DNA of 64,000 nt. It comes from Entamoeba histolytica HM-1:IMSS (Eukaryota; Evosea; Mastigamoebida; Endamoebidae). Where the stretch lies: the NCBI RefSeq assembly GCF_000208925.1, contig NW_001914903.1, forward strand, positions 1 through 64,000. The letters are read 5' to 3'. Numbering within the stretch: the first letter of the stretch is position 1; each line of letters starts with the position of its first letter. Positions 32,398 to 42,237 of this stretch are shown here, piece by piece. The translations under genes and the position numbers were made by a program. The notes under the pieces were generated by a model. That model was not told where the DNA came from. It ran no database searches and saw nothing but the letters and a program-made list of their open reading frames with translations.

Positions 32398-32775
32398 ATG
32401 AAAGCAATAATTATCGTTTTTGTGTTTGCTCTTGTTTATGCAAATAAACAAGGATTGGTTCAATTAAACAAAAGTAATCATGAACTTGTATTAAAGCAAA
32501 ATAAGAATGTTATTGTCAAATTCTTTTCACCATATTGTCCACATTGTGTACGTTTTAGTCCAATTTATTCTGAATTTGCAGTAAAAATGCAAAATGAAGA
32601 AAATTTAGTTGTTGCTGAATTAAATTGTGTTGACTTTAGAGATTTATGTGGGTTCTATAAAATTAGAGGATACCCAACTGTGAATTTTTATCATAATGGT
32701 GAATTTGTTGAAAGATTTGGACAACAAAGAACTGTTGATAATTTAGTTGAATTCTCTAAGAAGAATATGAAATAA
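32398..32775 (+). CDS. Single-domain protein disulfide isomerase-like protein
   Basis: 125 residues: signal peptide (1-15, MKAIIIVFVFALVYA), then one thioredoxin fold with active site CPHC at 47-50 (FFSPYCPHCVRFSP) and the cis-Pro loop GYPTV (Pro93). It should act in the ER or secretory pathway on disulfides. The usual PDI active site is CGHC; CPHC shifts redox potential and is the DsbA-type dipeptide. There is no KDEL-like tail (it ends KKNMK), so retention is uncertain. An extra Cys pair (77, 84) lies outside the active site. Confidence 0.9.
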   Translation: MKAIIIVFVFALVYANKQGLVQLNKSNHELVLKQNKNVIVKFFSPYCPHCVRFSPIYSEFAVKMQNEENLVVAELNCVDFRDLCGFYKIRGYPTVNFYHNGEFVERFGQQRTVDNLVEFSKKNMK

Positions 32776-32801
32776 TTCAATTAATGTTCGTCTTTATTTA
32801 G

Positions 32802-33554
32802 TTATTTTAAATCTAAATATTCATCTGCTTGATGACTTTGTGCAACTAAACGATCAAACTTTTCTTCTTCTTTTTTAATTTGTTGATTTGCACATTTTCC
32901 TTTTTGAATAATACGATCTATATTTTTGATGTCTTGTTGTGTTAATTCTATTGAGTTATTTGCATTTTGTAAGGCTTGTTGATAAATAGAATCTCTTTCA
33001 TTTTGATTTAAACTTTGAGTTGATTCTTCTTGTTGAAGATAATTTTCCATTAGTGATATTTCATTGTCAATAGCTGTTTGTTGTGTTCTTTTTTGAGGAA
33101 TAACAGGTAATGGTTTTTGAATTGGTTTTTGTTGTGTAAGTTGCTCTTTTTTAATGTCGTTATAAACTTGACTTAAGATCTCATCAACTTGACCACTAAA
33201 ATCTTTATCATCTGATATTTTGTAAGTGTCTTGAGGAATATAGTCATTTGTCGATAATTGATATGTCGGTTGGACCACAACATATTCTTTTTGGTTATCA
33301 TTATTTTTTAAAGAAGGGAAAGACGTTACTTGTTTTTCTTGAAGTTGTTGTTCTAATAAATTAACTCGGTCTTTGTACATTTTTAATGCATCAATACACT
33401 GACCCAATATACTTTCATCTTTAATAAAAGCTATTTTTTGTGAAAGTTCTTCAATACCATTTTTGTATAAGTCAATTGCCTCTTGTTTCATTCCATTGTT
33501 TTCTTGTTCAATAGCTTTTTTGAATGTTTGAATTGAATGTTCTATAATTTCCAT
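32802..33554 (-). CDS. MIT-domain protein
   Basis: 250 residues. Residues 1-75 form a MIT-type three-helix bundle (FKKAIEQENNGMKQEAIDLYKNGIEEL, given here in part: AIEQENNG...EAIDLYKNGIE), which in other proteins binds ESCRT-III tails. The middle is Gln-rich, and residues 150-250 are predicted helices with many Gln. No AAA ATPase follows, so it is not Vps4; it resembles stand-alone MIT adaptors. It sits in convergent orientation to the PDI gene with 26 bp between the stops. Confidence 0.7.
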   Translation of the reverse strand: MEIIEHSIQTFKKAIEQENNGMKQEAIDLYKNGIEELSQKIAFIKDESILGQCIDALKMYKDRVNLLEQQLQEKQVTSFPSLKNNDNQKEYVVVQPTYQLSTNDYIPQDTYKISDDKDFSGQVDEILSQVYNDIKKEQLTQQKPIQKPLPVIPQKRTQQTAIDNEISLMENYLQQEESTQSLNQNERDSIYQQALQNANNSIELTQQDIKNIDRIIQKGKCANQQIKKEEEKFDRLVAQSHQADEYLDLK

Positions 33555-33615
33555 TTCTCAGGATTAAATTTTAAGTTCACATTGTTTTTTCTAAGAACTA
33601 AAAAACAATAAAAAT

Positions 33616-34221
33616 TCAAAGTAAAAATGCAATGAAAAGAAGGAATGAAACTATAGAAGTAATTGTAGTTTGACTTTTTGTTCTTTGATTTATATGCACT
33701 CTGTTTTGGGTATTGAAGATATAATCTTTTGAACGACACATCATTCCTAATGGAGAATTTTCACCTTTACATCCTAATTTTCCTGAAATGATATTATGTT
33801 TATCACATTGAGCAGTGAATGGTTTATCGTAATGATCAGGTATTTGGCACAAAGGGTCTTTAAATGTATATAATGTAAATTCAGTTGGATTAGTATTTGT
33901 TTTGTTAACTTTTACAAATGCCATATTTTTATTCATTGATCTAAAACAAAATTTTCTCGATGGTAATGGTGTACATTTATTTTCTTCAATATTGTAACAA
34001 CCAAGTCTTCCTCTTCCAGTTGTAAAATCACAATTTGTATTTAATATTTCACGTTTAGCACAATTAATCATTGCACATACTTTTAATGGGTAGTCTATTC
34101 TACTTATAGGATTAACAGTAGATGTTGTTGGACTAATAAATTGTTTTTTTTGAGTAGCTTTAAATAATAAATTATCCTCAAAAGCCAAACATAAAAGTGG
34201 TAAGAATATAATAAAGAACAT
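33616..34221 (-). CDS. Small secreted cysteine-rich protein, probably GPI-anchored
   Basis: 201 residues from the ATG at 34219-34221. An upstream in-frame ATG (34320) would overlap the protease gene, so it is rejected. The protein has a signal peptide (MFFIIFLPLLCLAFEDN), about ten Cys between residues 48 and 160, one N-glycosylation site (NKTN), and a hydrophobic C-terminus (SIVSFLLFIAFLL) preceded by a Thr/Ser stretch. The tail fits a GPI-attachment signal better than a spanning helix. No family recognised. It lies 55 bp downstream of the M16C protease stop on the same strand. Confidence 0.7.
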   Translation of the reverse strand: MFFIIFLPLLCLAFEDNLLFKATQKKQFISPTTSTVNPISRIDYPLKVCAMINCAKREILNTNCDFTTGRGRLGCYNIEENKCTPLPSRKFCFRSMNKNMAFVKVNKTNTNPTEFTLYTFKDPLCQIPDHYDKPFTAQCDKHNIISGKLGCKGENSPLGMMCRSKDYIFNTQNRVHINQRTKSQTTITSIVSFLLFIAFLL

Positions 34222-34276
34222 TATGATTTTAAGTTCTAAAAAATTAATTAAAAAAATTATCAAAAAATTTCTTTTA

Positions 34277-37186
34277 TTAAAGTTTTTCAAAGACACAAAC
34301 TTTCTCTGAAAAGACTCCATTTTGTCTCTTTATTGCTTCTTGTGGAGAAATAGTGCAAATAATATTCTTCTTTAACCCATTAATAATAATAGAGGATTGT
34401 TCTTTTAAACTTTCAAGAGTAACTTGGAATAATTGTTCACGAATTACTTGAGAACTTCCAAGAGTATTGTTCAAATAAGAATTACAACATGTGTTAAAGA
34501 ATCCTGAAATAGTCTTTGGAGCATCAATATCAGCAAAAATACCAATAAGATAATTTTCAATTTCTTCTTGTGTAAACTTCATATTTTCTAAATAATCTAC
34601 AACTTTGTCGTATGTTATAAGGGTTTCATATAAATGAGGATCACGATATGAAGTGAAAATAGCATTTCCACTATATGAATAAGACATCCAACTTCCATAA
34701 GCACCACCTTCAACTCTAACCTTATTCCATAAGTATTCTTTTTCAATAATTTCTAATAATGCTTTAAATGCTCCATTAAAAGTTACTCCCATAGAAGCAA
34801 AATTAAATCCTTTACCAACATAATTTACTTTAACTGGAACTTGAAGAGCCTCATTTTTAACCACTGGATTTGGATATTCTTGAGTTTTTCCCATTTCTTT
34901 TCCATGAAAAACTGATTGGAGAGAAGTTAATTGTTTTAAAACATCTTCTTTAGTATTTTCTTCAGAACAATAAAACAAAGTACAACGATCAGTACTGAAA
35001 ATTGTATGATACATTTCTTCAAGAGAATGAAGGAATGCAAGTCCTTCTTTTTCAAAATTATTTCTTAACTTAACATCTTCTAAATAGGAAGTAATTCCAT
35101 TTAAGTATTCTTCAATTACTCCTTGTTTAGAAAGATATGACTTTATTCTACTTGATAGTGGATAATAAGAAGCGTTCTTAATAACATCTTCAGAACGTAC
35201 AATAAATTCAGATAATTTCTTTTGTAATATTTTAACATCAAATTGAATGTCATTCAAAATTTCAGCAAGTATTTGTATGCCATCAGTAATATAACCATTT
35301 AATACTTTACCTGAAATTAAGAAATATGGTTTAACATGATTGATATCTTCAGTTGTAGTACCTAAATGAGAATCAACATGAGTCTCTACTTCAAATGTTA
35401 ATTTACCAAAGTTAATATCAATTAATGATCCAAGAGTTAGATAATTATGTTGTTTTGTATTAAATGATTTAATGACAGATGCTAAGAAATCAGCAACTCT
35501 TAATTGTTCAAGTGTTAAATCACTTAAGTCAAAGAAATACTTAAAGTATACAATTCCATTAGTTACATCAACCTTTCTATATGTTTTAATTGAATTTTTA
35601 ACTTCTTCAAGAGAAAAATCTTGTCCTTTTTTATCAATGTCACTCAATCTTAAATGAGGGATAGTAGCAATTTGTTCTGGAGTATCTTCTGCTTGTTGTC
35701 TACGTTTTAACTCAGCACAAGTATTTTCTATTTCTTTAATTGCTTTTTCATCAAAATCTTTACTCATTTCAGAATGTCGTTCTTTACTTTCTTTTTCCCA
35801 TGTCTCAGTTAATCCTTTTGTTGGTACACAACGTACAACAATATGTCTATCATTTTCAATCAAATATTTTTGAACTATATCTTCTAAATAATGATTTTTC
35901 AATCCTTCTCTAACTTTGGTAATTATCCAATTTACTCTAAGACTACGGAATAAATCTGTATCATCATGAGCATGAGCATAAGCACATAACATTGCATAAA
36001 CTAATCCTTTTGGATAACCTCCAAATGTGCATTCTTTTAAATCAAACTCATGCTTATTTAATATTCCAATAGCTCTTTGTTTATCAAAACCATCTTTTAC
36101 TATTTTTTGTAATTCTTCATTAACAACTTGTTTAAATTGATCTAATTTAGATGGATCTGCATTTTTAGCAACAACAGAGAAAAATGGAGTTTTATAATCA
36201 ATTTCAAATTGCCCAATAACATTCTTTGCAATTCCAAGTTCTTTCAATTTTTCATTCAAAGGAGCTCCTTCAACTGTGACTAGTAATTGTTGAATAATGT
36301 TTAATGCAAATTGAACTTCAGGATTACAATTACTAATTTTCCAAGCATAAACAAATACATCTTTCTTTTCATCACTTTCTTCTGAATCAATTGGGTATTG
36401 AATAGTTTCAACTGTACCAGAAATATTTGTATCTTTATCACTGACATGTGATGGGGTTTTAAATCCTTTTCCATGGAAATATTCATTCAAAACAGTAAGT
36501 TCATCATCAATCAATGTTAATGGAGAGTATAAAACAGTTAATGAATTTGATGGGTGATAATGTTCTTTATAAAATTTTAAGAATTCGTCATATGTTAATG
36601 TTTCAATATCTTTAGGAATACCTCCAGATTCATATATATATGTACCATCATAAAGTTTTTGAGAAATAACTCTGTCAGCTAAAGTTACTGCATTTGTTTC
36701 GCTTTCCTTCATCTCATTATAAACAATACCATTAAATCCAAGTTCACCGTCTTCATTCTTTTCCCACCTTCTACCTTCTTGGTAAAATGGATAAATATCA
36801 TTTCTAACACGTGGTAAGAATACAGCGTCAAGATATACTTTCATTAAATTCTTGTAATCAATTTCATTAGTTGTTGCAATAGGATACATTGTATGGTCAG
36901 GGAATGTAATTGCATTTAAGAAATTTTGTAAACTTCCTCTTAAAAGATCAGCAAATGGCTCTTTTGTAGTATAATGGTCACTTCCACTTAAACAACTATG
37001 TTCAATAATATGAGGAATTCCTTTATTGTTAGTAGGTGGTGTTTTAAAAGAAATAGAAAATGATTTATTTTTGTCATCAGATAATATTTTAATAACTTTG
37101 GCTTTAGTCTCGTTATGTTCAAAAACAATACCAGTAATATTATAATCAGGTAATTTTTCCCTATAAACTTCAGTGAAGAATTGCAT
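34277..37186 (-). CDS. M16C zinc metalloprotease, PreP/Cym1 type
   Basis: 969 residues, the usual length of presequence protease. The inverted zinc motif HIIEH is at 59-63, with the third ligand probably Glu158 in YNEMKE. The C-terminal half has the R/Y pair region near KVRVEGGAYGSW (about 815-825). PreP enzymes degrade targeting peptides in mitochondria and plastids. This organism has only reduced mitochondria-like organelles, and the N-terminus (MQFFTEVYREKLPDYNITG) shows no leader peptide; it starts right at the mature enzyme. It may therefore be cytosolic or use an internal signal. The protein is not truncated and the active site is intact. Confidence 0.92.
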   Translation of the reverse strand: MQFFTEVYREKLPDYNITGIVFEHNETKAKVIKILSDDKNKSFSISFKTPPTNNKGIPHIIEHSCLSGSDHYTTKEPFADLLRGSLQNFLNAITFPDHTMYPIATTNEIDYKNLMKVYLDAVFLPRVRNDIYPFYQEGRRWEKNEDGELGFNGIVYNEMKESETNAVTLADRVISQKLYDGTYIYESGGIPKDIETLTYDEFLKFYKEHYHPSNSLTVLYSPLTLIDDELTVLNEYFHGKGFKTPSHVSDKDTNISGTVETIQYPIDSEESDEKKDVFVYAWKISNCNPEVQFALNIIQQLLVTVEGAPLNEKLKELGIAKNVIGQFEIDYKTPFFSVVAKNADPSKLDQFKQVVNEELQKIVKDGFDKQRAIGILNKHEFDLKECTFGGYPKGLVYAMLCAYAHAHDDTDLFRSLRVNWIITKVREGLKNHYLEDIVQKYLIENDRHIVVRCVPTKGLTETWEKESKERHSEMSKDFDEKAIKEIENTCAELKRRQQAEDTPEQIATIPHLRLSDIDKKGQDFSLEEVKNSIKTYRKVDVTNGIVYFKYFFDLSDLTLEQLRVADFLASVIKSFNTKQHNYLTLGSLIDINFGKLTFEVETHVDSHLGTTTEDINHVKPYFLISGKVLNGYITDGIQILAEILNDIQFDVKILQKKLSEFIVRSEDVIKNASYYPLSSRIKSYLSKQGVIEEYLNGITSYLEDVKLRNNFEKEGLAFLHSLEEMYHTIFSTDRCTLFYCSEENTKEDVLKQLTSLQSVFHGKEMGKTQEYPNPVVKNEALQVPVKVNYVGKGFNFASMGVTFNGAFKALLEIIEKEYLWNKVRVEGGAYGSWMSYSYSGNAIFTSYRDPHLYETLITYDKVVDYLENMKFTQEEIENYLIGIFADIDAPKTISGFFNTCCNSYLNNTLGSSQVIREQLFQVTLESLKEQSSIIINGLKKNIICTISPQEAIKRQNGVFSEKVCVFEKL

Positions 37187-37760
37187 TTGAATGAATAATA
37201 AGATATGAAGTTTTTGTTTCTTATAATTATTTATTATTATTATTTTATTATATTACTTATTGTAATATAAAAATTGGTATTTATTAATAAAGAAATTAAG
37301 AAATATATATCGAGATATTATCCAAGGAAAAGGATTTGCTAAAGTGTGGTTAAGATTAAATGAAAATTAAACATAATAATATAGTGGTAATGAAATGTTT
37401 TCTTCTCTCTTTCATAGAATAAAGTAAAAAAGAGGAAATGAAATTGTTTAAAATTAAGGCAAAAAGCAAACAAAAACTTAAACGGAAGTATTAAAACAGA
37501 AAAAGTTTGAGAAGACATTAATAGGAAGAAATAAAACAAAGAAGTGCTTTCCTCATTTTCCAAGAAAAACTTAAAGAATAGATTAAACACAAAGATTACT
37601 CTTTTTTTAAAAAAACAACTCAGGAATGGGATTATTCTCCACTGAGCAAAGAAGAATAAATGAATATTCTATTTAACACTTTATTACCAAATTTTTATTA
37701 AATTAATTTTATGAATAAAAAAAAAGAAAAGAACTTTAAGAATTTAAAATATAAAGAAAA
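37187..37760. other. Divergent-promoter spacer
   Basis: 574 bp between the divergent protease and TBC genes. AAAAGAACTTTAAG at 37729-37742 resembles a GAAC element just before the TBC ATG. No gene seen; the F-rich antisense ORF here looks like noise. Confidence 0.55.
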
Positions 37761-39621
37761 ATGAAGAAACAAAATCAGTTATCTAGACTACGTACAATTC
37801 AATTAATTGAATCAGATACTGATAATATTTCAGATAATAACACAGTTAAAGAAAAAGAAACAATAGAAAATTATGAAATAATTGATCCTTCAAAAATGCA
37901 AACTTCAAATAAACAAATATTATTACCATTGACGAACAAAACTATAACTGTTCAAAATCCATTAAAAATAATGTCTAAAACTGAAACCACACCACCTATT
38001 TCAAGAACAGGAACAATTGAATTAAAAGAAAGTATAGAATCAAATGAAGAAGATTTTGAAGACATTGAAACGTTTTATGATTGTTATATTAAATTAGATA
38101 TTTGTTTAATATATGGAGTAATGGTTTTATGTAAAGTTTGTTAATTAATTATTTATTAACATTGTTATATTAATTTATTAGAAACGTGGGAATTATTATT
38201 TAAATTATATACCAATACAATTTGTTAATAAAGAAGTTGGATTATTAAATATATTAATTAACAAAACAATGACAAATAATTTTGATAGTTATAAATATTC
38301 TATTTGTTTAACAAATCTAAGTTCATTTTATCTTTATGAAAGTTATGATTCAAATGAAATTTATAATTTTAAACCAATTTCAAAGGAAGATATACCAGAA
38401 ATTTATCCAAATTTTGAGTTTCATGGAAAATATGCAAAAACTACTGCAAACCATTTAATGGAAGAATTAAAAAAGATTGACTCACTTAAAATTGTTCAAG
38501 ACAATAAGAATGACATTAACTTTATTATTTTTCATATTAATTTAGAACGTGTTCGTACTTGTTTATTAGGCACTATCTCTCCTTGGGAAAGAATGAGTAG
38601 ACCTGATCTTATTAGACAACGTTCTTCATTAGTTTTAACAAAACATATAGAAGGAATGAATGCATTATCAAAGAAGACATTAAAAACATTTATGGATTCT
38701 GACGGTAGAATATCAGAAGAAAATATGGATTCATTAAGAAGGACTGTATATTATAGAGGATGTGAACCAGATATAAGAGAATTTGCATGGTTATTATGTA
38801 TTGGATATTATAATTATCGTTCAACAACTAAAGAACGTAATGAATTTAATGAAAAAAAGAAAGCAGATTATGAAAAAATTAAAAAAATATGGCAAGAAGC
38901 TCTTCCAGAACAAATTGAAAATTGGAAGTTTTATACTTCAACTAATTCACAAATAGATAAAGATGTTAGAAGAACTGATAGAAATGACTCTAAATTTGTA
39001 GATTTAGAAGGAAAGAATTGTAAAATATTAAAAAATGTTTTAATGACATATTCTTTTTTTAATATGAGAGTTGGATATGGTCAAGGAATGAATGATATAT
39101 GTGCGTTATTAATGGATATTTGTCATGAAGAATCAACATTATTTTGGATGTTTAAATATGTAATGGACTTTTTACAACCATTTTATTTTTGTAAAGGTGA
39201 TATTATTATGAAAGCATTAAGAAAAAATGGTTCGATATTACGTTTTGTATGTCCCCAATTAGCAGATTATTTTGAGCAAGCAAACATTGATTATTTCTTT
39301 TGTTATAAGTGGAATGCATTATTATTTAAAAGGTTCTTTATAAATGAAGATTTAATAAGAATTTGGGACTCAATTTTTGCTTTTCCAGAAAGACATTTAT
39401 ATTACTTTATTTCTATGTGTATTATTAAAGAATATTCTGATATTATTATTTCAAAACAATTTTCTTTAGATGAATTGTTCATATTTATTCAAAGTTTAAC
39501 TAATAAAATTCCTGTTGATATTATTTTTGATGCAGATGTGTTATATCAAGAATTTCTTAAAACTGCAGATCCACTTAATGTTCAGTTTGTCTATGAAAAA
39601 TTTAATTACAAACAAATTTAA
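37761..39621 (+). CDS. TBC-domain Rab GTPase-activating protein
   Basis: Exons 37761-38135 and 38182-39621 join in phase 0 over a 46-nt GTTTGT...TAG intron, giving 604 residues. A Ser/Thr/Glu-rich leader (1-110) is followed by a region resembling the N-terminal domain of Gyp7/TBC1D15 (LEELKK...INFIIFHI). The TBC domain spans about 310-560: YYRGCEPDIREFAWLLCIGY; the arginine-finger motif IDKDVRRTDR near 382; the glutamine-finger motif VGYGQGMND near 422. Both catalytic fingers are present, so it should be an active RabGAP. The probable substrate is a late-endosomal Rab if the Gyp7/TBC1D15 relation holds (inference). Confidence 0.9.
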
Positions 39622-39718
39622 TTCAATTCTTTAATTATGTTATTTATTCATTTTTTTTTCATTTTAAATTAAAAATTAGTCTTTTTTAAATTGAACTTAA
39701 AAAAATGAGTTTATTAAA

Positions 39719-40450
39719 ATGTGGAAAGAACAATGGATTACATTTTTAAAGAAAAGAAAAATTGATATTATTATTACTTTTATTGTTTTTGTTCTTTCTA
39801 AGTTATTTGGTCTTTTACCTCCTTTTAAAATGGAAACTCCACATAATCATCCTTCTTATCATTATTCAAAACATGAAAATACTTTCACTAGAAATATGAC
39901 AATTACAATAGATTTCTTTATTCCTTTAATTTGTATCATTCTTTTATGTTTAAAGAACCATTATATATCAGGTTTATTTAATTCAATATTGTCTTTCATT
40001 TTTAATGACTCATTAAATGGAACTATCACTCAATTATATAAAATATTCGCTGGAAGACCTCGTCCTTTTTATTTCAATGGTTGTAATCCTTCATTATATA
40101 CTTGTACTAAGTCATTTCCTTCTGGTCATTCTTCATTTTCTATGGCTGGATTATTGTTTTTATCTTTATTCCTTTATTTTTATTTCAAAAAATCAAATAT
40201 TCATTTAAATTCATTATCTTCTGTGTTCTTCTGTGGACTTCCATCGTTTCTTGCTATTATTATTGCAGTTACAAGAACAAGAGATCATTATCATCACTTT
40301 TCTGATATTCTTGGTGGTTCAATTCTTGGTGGATTTGTTGCTATTATCTCTTTCTTTTCTACATTTCAACGTTTCTATACAGAAGAGGAGGATGAAACTG
40401 TCGATTATGAAATCATAAATAATAAAACAGTTCTTTTAGAAGAAGAATAA
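39719..40450 (+). CDS. PAP2-family lipid phosphate phosphatase
   Basis: 243 residues with about six membrane segments. The three phosphatase motifs are intact: K108..GRPRP (KIFAGRPRP), PSGH at 134-137, and R186-x5-H192-x3-D196 (TRTRDHYHHFSD). Enzymes of this type (LPP/DPP1) remove phosphate from phosphatidate, lysophosphatidate or diacylglycerol pyrophosphate at membranes. The C-terminal tail is acidic (TEEEDETVDYE) and probably cytosolic. A GAAC-like element (AAATTGAACTT) lies about 30 bp upstream of the ATG. Confidence 0.92.
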   Translation: MWKEQWITFLKKRKIDIIITFIVFVLSKLFGLLPPFKMETPHNHPSYHYSKHENTFTRNMTITIDFFIPLICIILLCLKNHYISGLFNSILSFIFNDSLNGTITQLYKIFAGRPRPFYFNGCNPSLYTCTKSFPSGHSSFSMAGLLFLSLFLYFYFKKSNIHLNSLSSVFFCGLPSFLAIIIAVTRTRDHYHHFSDILGGSILGGFVAIISFFSTFQRFYTEEEDETVDYEIINNKTVLLEEE

Positions 40451-40847
40451 ATAATAATTAAATTTTTCATTTTTTTATTAAAGTTTATGAGAATAAAATA
40501 CCCATTTATTTTATTTACCAATATTATATTAAATAACCTGTTTTATATGAGTAATTTGAATTGTTTAATTGAATTGTTTAAATTAAATTAATGATATTTA
40601 AAAATTAATTTTCATTTTTACTATTTTATCAGAATAGTATTAATTTCTTGTTTTATGAATAGTATTTACATTTGATACTTCCTCTTGTTTTATTGTATTA
40701 TTCAAAAACAGATTTATAAATAAAATTTTGTTTTTATAAAACAAAAAAAGTCAAACAAAATTGAAAGAAGGTAAAATTTTTTAATTAATAAAAAAATACT
40801 AATAAAAAATAAAAAACAATAAAAAAGAACTTAAAAAATATTTAGAG
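40451..40847. other. AP-1 mu promoter-side spacer
   Basis: About 400 bp, AT-rich, with no gene. The core element at 40821-40835 is listed separately. Confidence 0.55.
40821..40842 (+). promoter_or_regulatory. GAAC element of AP-1 mu
   Basis: AAAAAAGAACTTAAAAAAT lies about 20 bp before the ATG at 40848. The same word (AAAAAGAACT) stands before the PP2A A gene at 58779. Confidence 0.5.
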
Positions 40848-42131
40848 ATGTCAATTGCAGCACTGTTCATACTTGATTCTAAAGGAAGAACAGTTATTAG
40901 TAGAAATTATAGAGGTGATATTCCTATGAATGCTGTTAATCAATTTGTAACTAAAATAACAGAAGAAGAAGAAATTAATTTATGTCCTGTAATATTAATT
41001 CAAGACATCACATATATGTATGTCAGACACAATGGATTATATTTTATGGCATTTACAGATCAAAACATTAATTCATTGTTAGTAGTATCATTTTTGACAA
41101 AATTAATAGAAGTGCTTAAGACATATTTTGATGTTGTAACAGAAGAAACAATACGAGATAATTTTGTTGTTATTTATGAATTGTTAGATGAAATGATTGA
41201 TTATGGATATCCACAAATAACAGAAACTAAAGTTCTTCAAAATTATATCACTCAAGAAAGTCATCGTATGAATATGAAACAAGTTCAATCATTACTTCCA
41301 GTTGTTACTGGTGCAGTTTCATGGAGAACTCCTGGAATTAAATACAGAAAGAACGAAGTATTTGTTGATGTAATTGAAAAAGTTAATGTATTAGTTTCAC
41401 AGAATGGGTCATTATTAAGGTCAGAAATTCTAGGAACTATTAAGATTAATTGTAAATTATCTGGAATGCCAGAATTAAGACTTGGACTAAATGAAAAAAT
41501 TAATATTGGAGATAGAATGGAAAGTAATAAAAATCAAGTACAAAAAAGAGCTGAAATGGATGATGTTAGTTTCCATCAATGTGTTAGATTAAGTAAATTT
41601 GATAGTAATAGAATTATTGGATTTGTTCCACCTGATGGAGAATTTGAATTAATGAATTATAGATTAACTTCAAATATTAGACAATTAATTTGGGTTGAAT
41701 CAGTAATTGATAGAAAGAAGAGAAATAGAATTGAAATCTTAATTAAAGCAAAAAGTTTCTTCAGAGAAGCTATTAATGCTAATAATGTTCAAATTAGAGT
41801 TCCTGTTCCATCTGATGTCTTTAATCCACAATTTAGATCATCTATTGGAACTTGTAGTTATGAACCACAAAATGATTGTGCTTTATGGTTTATTAAAGTA
41901 TTTCCTGGTAATCGTGAATTTATGATGAGAGCATCATTTGAATTACCATCAATAAGAGATGAAGAAACTGATAAAGAAAAGAAACCTGTTCGTGTTAATT
42001 TTGAAATACCATATTACACTGTAAGTGGTTTACAAGTAAGATATCTAAAAGTAGTTGAAAAAAGTGGATATCAATCATATCCTTGGGTTCGTTACATGAC
42101 TTTTGCTGGTGATTATTGTTTTAGAACATAA
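40848..42131 (+). CDS. AP-1 complex mu (medium) subunit
   Basis: 427 residues, matching animal mu1 (423). The longin domain spans about 1-140 (IRDNFVVIYELLDEMIDYGYPQ near 115-136), then the hinge AVSWRTPGIKYRKNEVF, then the mu homology domain (165-427) with SGMPELRLGLNEKI, FHQCVRLSKF and FVPPDGEFELMNYRL. The end VEKSGYQSYPWVRYMTFAGDY is nearly the mu1 end IEKSGYQALPWVRYITQNGDY. The complex sorts cargo with YxxPhi signals between trans-Golgi and endosomes. These landmarks favour AP-1 over AP-2, AP-3 and AP-4. Confidence 0.95.
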   Translation: MSIAALFILDSKGRTVISRNYRGDIPMNAVNQFVTKITEEEEINLCPVILIQDITYMYVRHNGLYFMAFTDQNINSLLVVSFLTKLIEVLKTYFDVVTEETIRDNFVVIYELLDEMIDYGYPQITETKVLQNYITQESHRMNMKQVQSLLPVVTGAVSWRTPGIKYRKNEVFVDVIEKVNVLVSQNGSLLRSEILGTIKINCKLSGMPELRLGLNEKINIGDRMESNKNQVQKRAEMDDVSFHQCVRLSKFDSNRIIGFVPPDGEFELMNYRLTSNIRQLIWVESVIDRKKRNRIEILIKAKSFFREAINANNVQIRVPVPSDVFNPQFRSSIGTCSYEPQNDCALWFIKVFPGNREFMMRASFELPSIRDEETDKEKKPVRVNFEIPYYTVSGLQVRYLKVVEKSGYQSYPWVRYMTFAGDYCFRT

Positions 42132-42237
42132 AAAAAATGAATAGTTATCTAAAACAAATTGAATACTTTTTTATTCATTACTTCGGTATTTATAACATTA
42201 TTTTATTTTTCTTTTATAAAAAATGATTAAATTACTG

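Noticed and set aside
34222..34320. Longer start (34320) of the small secreted protein
   Set aside because: It would overlap the end of the protease gene on the same strand and bury the signal peptide; the later ATG gives a standard signal peptide.
37339..37590. Phe-rich minus-strand ORF in the spacer
   Set aside because: Low-complexity composition and it overlaps the promoter region of the TBC gene.
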